A stretch of 10,623 bases of DNA from Neisseriales bacterium. Lineage in GTDB: Bacteria; Pseudomonadota; Gammaproteobacteria; Burkholderiales; UBA11063. Made by a program: the position numbers and the translations under genes. The stretch covers positions 1 through 10,623 of the forward strand of contig SSGY01000016.1 of NCBI GenBank assembly GCA_008017145.1. Direction: 5' to 3'. Under the pieces are notes generated by a model. It had not been told where the DNA came from, ran no database searches, and worked only from the letters and a program-made list of their open reading frames with translations. Positions 6,438 to 10,623 of this stretch are shown one piece after another (positions within the stretch are counted from its first letter, which is position 1; every line of letters starts with the position of its first letter).

Positions 6438-7160
6438 TTAAGCATCTTGTCGGGTATCTGCGATCACGATCTCACGGATACAAACATTTTGCGGTTGGCT
6501 ATATGCAAACTCAATTGAGCGTGCAATATCATCTGGATTCAAGCCTTGCTCAATGGTGCTGGCTTTCCATGATTTATAACCATCAACAATCGCGGCATCA
6601 GTCGTATGAGAAAGTAATTCAGTTTCCACTACTCCTGGTGCAATCACCGTCATTCTAACATTAGAACCAGCTACTTCGCCACGAATATTTTCAGTTAATG
6701 CATGTACTGCAAACTTAGTCGCACAGTAGGCCGCATGATCTGGGAAAGTTTTACGTCCAGCAATTGACGAAATATTAACTATCGTACCGCTATTGCGTTT
6801 TACCATTCCCTCAAGGACAGCCTTAACTCCGTTAAGTACACCCATTACATTGACATTTAGCATTTGCTGCCACTCGACTGGATTTTGCGTAATCGCATTA
6901 CCCAAGAGCATAATTCCGGCATTATTTACCAGTAAATCAACCGAACCAAATTTAGCTTCAGCTTCATTCACCGCAGCTTGAAAGCTAGCCAAATCAGTAA
7001 CATCAACTTTACGGCATAAAGTATTTGGAAGATTTAACTCCTCTAATTTATCAATCCGACGTGCTAAAAGCAATAAAGCATAACCTGCTTTAGAAAAGCG
7101 TAGTGCCGTAGCTTTGCCGATTCCTGAGCTTGCGCCTGTAATTACAACTAATTTTGTCAT
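6438..7160 (-). CDS. Short-chain dehydrogenase/reductase, NADP type (YdfG-like)
   Basis: A 240-residue classical SDR that reduces a carbonyl or oxidises an alcohol using NADP(H). The cofactor loop TGASSGIG is at 8-15, and NNAG is at 79-82. Asn104 lies in the LNVNVMG segment, the catalytic Ser132 in NISSIAGR, and YCATK (145-149) supplies Tyr and Lys. Arg34-Arg35 at the end of the second strand indicate NADP. APGVVETEL (174-182) is the usual post-catalytic loop. The order and length resemble E. coli YdfG (3-hydroxy acid dehydrogenase, about 248 aa from memory), which would match the hydroxyacid dehydrogenase in the same operon, but this is not proof of substrate. The frame runs upstream to an ATG at 7235, but that overlaps the -35 element. 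The ATG at 7160, with AAAGGA 7 nt before it, is the real start. It is the first gene of the three-gene operon. Confidence 0.9.
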   Translation of the reverse strand: MTKLVVITGASSGIGKATALRFSKAGYALLLLARRIDKLEELNLPNTLCRKVDVTDLASFQAAVNEAEAKFGSVDLLVNNAGIMLLGNAITQNPVEWQQMLNVNVMGVLNGVKAVLEGMVKRNSGTIVNISSIAGRKTFPDHAAYCATKFAVHALTENIRGEVAGSNVRMTVIAPGVVETELLSHTTDAAIVDGYKSWKASTIEQGLNPDDIARSIEFAYSQPQNVCIREIVIADTRQDA

Positions 7161-7179
7161 TTTATTTTCCTTTGAGTAT

Positions 7180-7204
7180 TTAGTAGTATAATTTTTACTA
7201 CCAA
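7180..7204 (-). promoter_or_regulatory. Inverted-repeat operator, probable TrmB binding site
   Basis: Two 9-bp arms, TTAGTAGTA (7180-7188) and TACTACCAA (7196-7204), are reverse complements except for one position and are separated by 7 bp. The centre-to-centre distance is 16 bp, suiting a dimeric winged-helix protein. The site begins one base from the -10 element and covers the predicted start, the position of a classical repressor operator. TACT/AGTA half-sites recall those described for archaeal TrmB from memory. Binding by the TrmB-family protein encoded in this operon is inference from position. Confidence 0.6.
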
Positions 7205-7205
7205 T

Positions 7206-7235
7206 ATTATAAGCTAGCGATGTTGTTGCTGTCAA
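7206..7235 (-). promoter_or_regulatory. Consensus sigma-70 promoter of the SDR-TrmB-dehydrogenase operon
   Basis: On the minus strand there is a perfect -35 TTGACA (7235-7230), an 18-bp spacer and a perfect -10 TATAAT (7211-7206). The start should be near 7199, about 40 nt before the SDR ATG. Such a strong core promoter normally needs a repressor, which fits the operator directly downstream. Confidence 0.85.
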
Positions 7236-7274
7236 GCAATATAAAAAATCTAACTATTTTCATGCGCAAATAAC

Positions 7275-7371
7275 CAGAAAAACAGGCTAGTTCAAAATTT
7301 CAAAACTATGTTATTGCTAGGATACGTAACATACTGAATAGGCGACTAATTGGAATGTATCAACAAAGCTC
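7275..7371 (+). mobile_element. Possible right end of a decayed insertion sequence
   Basis: The end GGAATGTATCAACAAAGCTC (7352-7371), read inward on the minus strand as GAGCTTTGTTGATAC.., resembles the TTTGTTGA-type terminal repeats common in IS5/IS903-like elements (recalled, not searched). A short plus-strand frame ending NFKTMLLLGYVTY-stop at about 7336 could be the last codons of its transposase, at the right distance from the end. No matching left end, target duplication or transposase motif is visible, so this is tentative. Confidence 0.25.
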
Positions 7372-7484
7372 TTCTTCATCGATATAAAAACAGCAGCACT
7401 ACCATACAGAAAAATCAAATTTATGGTAAAATCTAACATCGAATGTATAGTATTTACTCAGACCACTTAAACCATCAAGTTATT

Positions 7485-7498
7485 TTGAGGTATCTCAA
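7485..7498 (+). promoter_or_regulatory. Short inverted repeat upstream of the peptide gene
   Basis: TTGAG (7485-7489) and CTCAA (7494-7498) are perfect arms around GTAT, 56 bp before the peptide ATG. The site is either in the leader transcript or near the start site of the candidate promoter (-10 TATAGT 7446-7451), so it may be an operator or an mRNA hairpin. Support is only positional. Confidence 0.25.
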
Positions 7499-7554
7499 GC
7501 CAGTGATCCTTCGAAATATTAATTTTAGCGTCTAAATTTTAAAGGTCATAGCTA

Positions 7555-7725
7555 ATGAAAATCAACTCAAAACAAATAGACTCAGTTGAATTAATCATTA
7601 ATAAATCAAACGAAAAACAAGATTATATAAGCCCACAAATTACAGAATTAATAGCATCTGATTTTATTCAAGGTGGTGGTCCAGATACCTATGAAAGTAC
7701 TAATGGAACTGGGATGCTTAGTTGA
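7555..7725 (+). CDS. 56-aa peptide with double-glycine leader-like motif
   Basis: A 56-codon gene from ATG at 7555 to TGA at 7723-7725, with Shine-Dalgarno AAAGG (7541-7545) 9 nt upstream. The N-terminal part is charged and helix-prone (MKINSKQIDSVELIINKSNE). Next comes DYISPQITELIASDFIQ, then GGG (40-42) and a small polar, Cys-free C-terminus, PDTYESTNGTGMLS. I-x-G-G at 38-41 matches the end of double-glycine leaders cut by peptidase-containing ABC exporters (class II bacteriocins, microcins). Y-x-x-P-x-[IL] at 24-29 resembles the leader recognition motif of lasso-type RiPPs, but the usual Thr before the cut is missing. So a leader plus a 14-16-residue product is plausible. No exporter, peptidase or modifying enzyme is in the window. 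The lipoprotein gene starts 27 bp later, so they are probably co-transcribed. Function is unknown, and a regulatory leader peptide is an alternative. Confidence 0.55.
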   Translation: MKINSKQIDSVELIINKSNEKQDYISPQITELIASDFIQGGGPDTYESTNGTGMLS

Positions 7726-7752
7726 TTTAACAATATTGAGAATGGATATGAT

Positions 7753-9561
7753 ATGAATAAGCAAAGTAAAGTATTAGCTATTGGTTTTGTAGTTTGTACT
7801 ACACTTCTGGCATGTAATGGTGGTGGCAATAACAACAGTTCACTTCCTGCTGCCCCGAATACACAAAATCAACTACAAAAATACCTGAGTTTGTGGAGCT
7901 ATACACCATTGGCTGTCAATAACAATAATAAGCGTCTGAGTAGTACAATTGGCAATCAACTGTATATGGTAGAATCGAAAGACAATAGCGTAACTAGTAT
8001 GAGTTTAACCTTCTATAGCGACTCAGCATGTACAACCGCATTAAATACCATCACATTCAATGGACCAACTAGTGTATTAGCGGGTACATATCATACGACT
8101 GATCAATCTAATTTCTATGCCTGTAATACAATGTATTCAGGCGGTTGTGTAGCCGAGTTAAATGCAAATTCCAGCCAGTACAAATACACTTTTGCCAATG
8201 GTGCTTTTTCATACAGTTATTGCCTGACAAATCCAGCGACATCTGGAGATAAGATTGCTGACTGGAGCAGCGGTAGTGCGGTGTCATGTTCAGCTGGAAG
8301 TAGCTGTGGCTATTCACAACCTTATACTTTTGCTCTTTTCCCTGGTGTCTACTGGGCTAAACAAGTTGGAGCTGCAACTGGCACAACTCAGGGTAACAGT
8401 GTTGCTATTGATATGCTGGGTAATTCATATATCACAGGTTATACAACTCTAGGGATTTCTGAGCAGACTCAGACTGGTTTTGGTGATTACTTTATTGCTA
8501 AATACACAGAGAGTGGTACACTATTATGGACTAAACAAGTTGGGGCTGCAGACGGTTCAACTAAAGGAAATAGTATTGCTGTTAATACAATGGGTAATTC
8601 ATACATTACAGGTTATACAACTGAAGGAATTTCTGGACAGACTCAAACAGGTGCGTATGATTACTTTATTGCTAAATACACCGAGAGTGGCACACTATTA
8701 TGGACTAAACAAGTTGGGGCTGCAACTGGCTCAACTCAAGGAAATAGTATTGCCACCGATACTACAGGTAATTTATACATCACGGGCTTTACGAGTAGAG
8801 GGATTTCTGGGCAGACTCAGACTGGTAGCCAAGATTACTTTATTGCTAAATACACCGAGAGTAGTACGCTATTATGGACTAAACAAGTTGGGGCTGTAGG
8901 TGGCTCAACTCAAGGAAAAGGAATTGCCATCGATACTACAGGTAATTTATACATCACTGGTTATACGACTAGAGGGATTTCAGGACAAACTCAAACAGGT
9001 GCTTATGATTACTTTATTGCTAAATACACCGAGAGTGGTATCTTGTTATGGACTAGGCAGGTTGGAGCTGCAAGTGGTGCTACTATAGGACAAGGAATTA
9101 TTACCAATGCTACAGGTAATTCATACGTCACTGGTTATACGACTAGAGGGATTTCCGGGCAGACCCAGAATGGTGCTAATGATTATTTTATTGTTAAATA
9201 CAGCGAGAGTGGTATCCTGTTATGGACTAAACAAGTTGGAGCTGAAAGCGTTACAACCCAGGCAAATGGTATTACTACCGACTCCACAGGCAATCCGTAC
9301 ATCACTGGTTATACGAATGGAGGAATTTCCGGGCAGACTCAGACTGGCACTAATGATTACTTCATTGCTAAATACAGCGAGAGTGGTACGCTATCATGGA
9401 CTAAACAAATCGGCTCGCCTGCTGGAAATACTTATGGAAAAGGTATTGCAGTTGATGTAATAGGCAATCCATATATTGCGGGTTATACAGATAAAGGAAT
9501 ATTGGGTAACACTCAAGCTGGTTCCTATGATTATATTCTTGTGAAGTATTACTGGAATTAA
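7753..9561 (+). CDS. Seven-bladed beta-propeller (SBBP repeat) lipoprotein
   Basis: A 602-residue lipoprotein. Residues 1-21 are a lipoprotein signal (MNKQSKVLAIGFVVCTT, then lipobox LLAC with Cys21). Asn22 after it, not Asp, predicts outer-membrane sorting. A flexible Gly/Asn-rich linker (22-40) follows. A separate domain (about 41-198) has six cysteines (93, 124, 132, 157, 179, 185), enough for three disulfides, and matches nothing I recognise. Residues 201-602 are seven SBBP repeats of 58 residues (the last 54), each running WTKQVGA..., then a GN.YITGYT core, GISGQTQTG, DYFIAKYTESG and LL. Seven repeats make one closed propeller. Start 7753 has GGA 6 nt upstream. The role is unknown, and surface binding or adhesion would suit the fold. 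Near-identical blades imply recent duplication or gene conversion. A large hairpin follows the stop. Confidence 0.88.
   Translation: MNKQSKVLAIGFVVCTTLLACNGGGNNNSSLPAAPNTQNQLQKYLSLWSYTPLAVNNNNKRLSSTIGNQLYMVESKDNSVTSMSLTFYSDSACTTALNTITFNGPTSVLAGTYHTTDQSNFYACNTMYSGGCVAELNANSSQYKYTFANGAFSYSYCLTNPATSGDKIADWSSGSAVSCSAGSSCGYSQPYTFALFPGVYWAKQVGAATGTTQGNSVAIDMLGNSYITGYTTLGISEQTQTGFGDYFIAKYTESGTLLWTKQVGAADGSTKGNSIAVNTMGNSYITGYTTEGISGQTQTGAYDYFIAKYTESGTLLWTKQVGAATGSTQGNSIATDTTGNLYITGFTSRGISGQTQTGSQDYFIAKYTESSTLLWTKQVGAVGGSTQGKGIAIDTTGNLYITGYTTRGISGQTQTGAYDYFIAKYTESGILLWTRQVGAASGATIGQGIITNATGNSYVTGYTTRGISGQTQNGANDYFIVKYSESGILLWTKQVGAESVTTQANGITTDSTGNPYITGYTNGGISGQTQTGTNDYFIAKYSESGTLSWTKQIGSPAGNTYGKGIAVDVIGNPYIAGYTDKGILGNTQAGSYDYILVKYYWN
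8353..9558 (+). repeat. Seven tandem 174-bp coding repeats
   Basis: Repeat units start at 8353, 8527, 8701, 8875, 9049, 9223 and 9397. Units 1-6 are exactly 174 bp (58 codons) and unit 7 is 162 bp before the stop. DNA identity is high: near-constant blocks include ATTACTTTATTGCTAAATAC and TGGACTAAACAAGTTGG. Variation concentrates after VGA and around position 20-22 of each unit. Units 1 and 7 differ most, and the inner units 2-5 are most alike, as expected if copies were added in the middle. The repeats create long stop-free frames in another reading frame (8480-9460), which are not genes. Confidence 0.92.
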
Positions 9562-9577
9562 CTTTTGTTTTATGCTA

Positions 9578-9616
9578 GAAATATAGCTGTTTATTAATAA
9601 TAAACGGCTATATTTC
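9578..9616 (+). terminator. Long hairpin after the propeller gene
   Basis: Two 17-nt arms pair throughout: GAAATATAGC-T-GTTTAT (9578-9594) and ATAAAC-G-GCTATATTTC (9600-9616), with one T·G wobble and a 5-nt loop. It begins 17 bp after the lipoprotein TAA. No clean T-run follows, though the 3' arm ends in ATATTTC, so termination is probable but not textbook. It may instead protect the 3' end of the mRNA. Confidence 0.55.
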
Positions 9617-9631
9617 TATAGATAGGATTAA

Positions 9632-9820
9632 TCAAATGCAATAAGTATAAATGGCTGGTATACCCCTAATCGGATTCATTCAAAATTAGGCTATATGTCT
9701 CCGAATGAATTTGAGGCAGTAAATTCCAGCCAAACAGAAACAAAACTTAACTCAGTTAAGTGTTGTAAAAAATCTCAACTATTGATTGAGTTAACAAATC
9801 TTGTGGCAGCAATCTCTTGA
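9632..9820 (+). pseudogene. IS3-family transposase (orfB) C-terminal fragment
   Basis: This frame, open after TAA (9629-9631), reads INGWYTPNRIHSKLGYMSPN and then EFEAV. That is the conserved end of IS3-family DDE transposases (YN..R.HS.LGY.SP.EFE). Everything upstream, including all three catalytic acids, is gone. After EFEA the frame continues about 34 codons (NSSQTETKLNSVKCC...) to TGA at 9818-9820, a tail not typical of the family, so the true end has been altered by a junction or mutation. It is non-functional and lies directly against the next transposase fragment. Confidence 0.72.
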
Positions 9821-9842
9821 GAGAAGGTGTCCAAGCTTTATG

Positions 9843-10075
9843 GTATGGTGCACCACAGTAGATCTATCCAATTTTGGAGAGTTGAAAACATTATTAGTCG
9901 AATTGGAGTTTTATTATAACTGGCATCGGCCACATGGTTCATTGAATGGTAAAAGTCCCATTGATTTAGTGATGAAGTTTATGATGTATATGATAATACC
10001 AAAGAGCACATTCAGCTTCAAAATTACCATGCTGAAATGGCTCTTCGAGAGCTGAAAAAAGCGCATAAAAAGTGA
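9843..10075 (+). pseudogene. IS481-like transposase 3' fragment, frameshifted
   Basis: The first part reads TTVDLSNFGELKTLLVELEF, then YYNWHRPHGSLNGKSPID, the C-terminal integrase-core segment of IS481-type transposases. At about 9965-9967 the reading continues only one frame over, as FSDEVYDVYDNTKEHIQLQN, then YHAEMALRELKKAHKK and TGA (10073-10075). That ending, with YD..KE.IQ..NY and ..LR.LK, is what I recall for the family. Restoring one T in the T-run at 9965-9967 joins the two halves, so a single-base deletion is the simplest explanation. The N-terminal two thirds are missing. Apparent ORFs from 9801 on the plus strand and 10096 on the minus strand are by-products. Confidence 0.72.
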
Positions 10076-10194
10076 GACGATGTCTATGAACCACACATAT
10101 GATGGTTTGAATTAGTTTGTATATGTCATAAAAATAAGTTGCAATTCAATCAGCAGACGCTGTATAGCTTTGCTCTATTTCCATATACACATGT
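10076..10194. other. Spacer between transposase remnant and rRNA terminator
   Basis: About 120 bp of AT-rich DNA with no gene. It contains a short inverted repeat, AACCA and TGGTT (within about 10090-10110), which could be a relic of an IS end, but no convincing terminal repeat or target duplication is visible. Confidence 0.4.
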
Positions 10195-10220
10195 AAAAAG
10201 CCCAGAGATAATCTGGGCTT
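10195..10220 (-). terminator. Intrinsic terminator of the rRNA operon
   Basis: There is a perfect 9-bp stem, AAGCCCAGA (10198-10206) and TCTGGGCTT (10212-10220), with a 5-nt loop. On the minus strand it is followed by a T-run (complement of the A run 10195-10199). It lies 10 bp beyond the 3' end of 5S rRNA, the expected place for the operon terminator. Confidence 0.9.
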
Positions 10221-10230
10221 AGTATTTGGA

Positions 10231-10346
10231 GCCTGGCAATGTCCTACTTTCGCATGGGCGAACCACACTATCATCGGCGATGACTCGTTTCACTGTCCTG
10301 TTCGAGATGGGAAGGAGTGGGACCAAGTCTCTATTGTCACCAAGCA
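10231..10346 (-). rRNA. rrf: 5S ribosomal RNA
   Basis: About 116 nt on the minus strand. The ends GCTTGG (from 10345) and CCAGGC (to 10231) pair to form helix I. Diagnostic blocks in order are GTTGGTCCCAC, TTCCCATCTCGAACAGG, GTGAAACG, CGCCGATGATAGTG and GCGAAAGTAGG. These agree with betaproteobacterial 5S rRNA as I remember it. Ends are uncertain by one or two bases. It lies between the 23S gene and the terminator. Confidence 0.95.
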
Positions 10347-10530
10347 ATTCTGTTGTCAGCATATTTATTTTATAGATTTTTTATCTATAATTTCTCTATG
10401 CGTAACGAATTGATCGTACATTGGTTTTCTGATTTTTTAACATTTTGGATAGTTAGATATTATTTTATTTTTATATACATTGACTTGCACAATAAAACTC
10501 AAGTAGCTAGTTATAACTACTAAAATAATA
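10347..10530 (-). other. 23S-5S internal transcribed spacer
   Basis: A 184-bp, very AT-rich spacer with no tRNA-like cloverleaf or CCA end. It contains two self-complementary elements: a perfect hairpin, TTATAGAT (10370-10377) and ATCTATAA (10383-10390), just before 5S in the transcript, and the 12-bp palindrome TAGTTATAACTA (10508-10519) close to the 23S 3' end. Both may be processing signals. Confidence 0.7.
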
Positions 10531-10623
10531 GAGTCAAGCCGCACGGGCAATTAGTATCGGTTAGCTTAACACATTACTGCGCTTCCACACCCGACCTATC
10601 AACGTTGTAGTCTTCAACGACCC
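10531..10623 (-). rRNA. rrl: 23S ribosomal RNA, 3' end (partial)
   Basis: Read on the minus strand this gives GTTGATAGGTCGGGTGTGGA, AGCGCAGTAATGTGTTAAGC, TAACCGATACTAATTGCCCG and then the final GGCTTGAC. That is the universal 3' terminal domain of bacterial 23S rRNA. The gene continues beyond the right edge. The exact 3' end is estimated from the end of conserved sequence (about 10531). Confidence 0.95.

Larger units (their letters stand above)
7236..7554. other. 319-bp divergent intergenic region
   Basis: It separates the minus-strand dehydrogenase operon from the plus-strand peptide/lipoprotein unit. Contents: the possible IS end (to 7371), then AT-rich DNA with a weak promoter candidate whose -10 TATAGT is at 7446-7451, and a perfect short inverted repeat TTGAG-GTAT-CTCAA (7485-7498) that could be an operator or a leader hairpin. 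I see no RNA gene or convincing protein-coding frame. Confidence 0.4.

Noticed and set aside
7161..7235. N-terminal 25-residue extension of the short-chain dehydrogenase
   Set aside because: It would start within the -35 element and be translated from the promoter itself. The ATG at 7160 has an excellent Shine-Dalgarno.
7555..7725. Classical lasso peptide precursor
   Set aside because: Y-x-x-P and a Gly-Gly-Gly start with a Glu eight residues on are suggestive, but the conserved Thr at the penultimate leader position is missing and no B or C proteins are nearby. I kept the broader double-glycine description.
8480..9460. Three long plus-strand frames with repeating LLLNT..V..YYGLNKL peptides
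   Set aside because: They are shifted readings of the 174-bp coding repeats of the propeller gene. Their periodicity and lack of starts follow from the real frame.
8353..9558. CRISPR-like or satellite array
   Set aside because: Units are 174 bp with no spacers and stay in frame throughout. They encode SBBP blades.
10317..10523. Plus-strand 68-aa frame
   Set aside because: It overlaps the 5S rRNA and the transcribed spacer, on the antisense strand. The Phe/Tyr-rich translation reflects AT-rich DNA.
10347..10530. tRNA gene in the 23S-5S spacer
   Set aside because: No cloverleaf, T-loop GTTCRA or CCA end could be found on either strand.

Overview
The window comes from an AT-rich proteobacterium. 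The best taxonomic clue is the rRNA at the right edge. Read on the minus strand, the 5S gene has the GTTGGTCCCAC, TTCCCATCTCGAACAGG and GTGAAACG blocks, and the 23S 3' end reads ATTGCCCG..GGCTTGAC. From memory these are betaproteobacterial, and the low GC suggests an unusual lineage such as a Neisseriales/Aquella-like bacterium. That placement is inference. The ABC-F gene is of the proteobacterial YheS type, which agrees.

Layout. 68-1873 (+): the ribosome-associated ABC-F ATPase yheS. 1894-2174 (-): a compact unit that ORF callers would probably miss, with a promoter, a 52-codon single-pass membrane protein gene and an intrinsic terminator. 2136-2330 (+): an open frame with no start codon, possibly a gene remnant. 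2375-4675 (+): an extended -10 promoter and a likely three-gene operon of alpha-acetolactate decarboxylase, a RimJ/RimL-type GNAT acetyltransferase and an exported TIM-barrel glycoside-hydrolase-like protein. 7235-4672 (-): a converging operon of an NADP-type short-chain dehydrogenase, a TrmB-family regulator and a D-2-hydroxyacid dehydrogenase. It is driven by a consensus sigma-70 promoter (TTGACA, 18 bp, TATAAT) with an inverted-repeat operator over the predicted start site. 7555-9561 (+): a 56-aa peptide with a double-glycine-leader-like motif, then a 602-aa lipoprotein with exactly seven 58-residue SBBP repeats, a complete beta-propeller, and a long 3' hairpin. 9632-10075 (+): the 3' ends of two unrelated transposase genes (IS3-like, then IS481-like), the second with a frameshift. 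10195-10623 (-): the end of an rRNA operon, with the 23S 3' end, a 184-bp spacer without tRNA, 5S and a strong terminator.

How the genes relate. The alsD operon and the dehydrogenase operon both handle small 2-oxo or 2-hydroxy metabolites and converge with stop codons overlapping by 4 bases, but no shared pathway is shown. The TrmB regulator most likely represses its own operon through the operator. The peptide and propeller lipoprotein look like one surface-associated expression unit. It is the least explained part of the window and the best candidate for something new. The IS fragments next to the rRNA operon, and a possible further IS end at about 7275-7371, suggest that the 7.2-10.1 kb segment is an accessory region.
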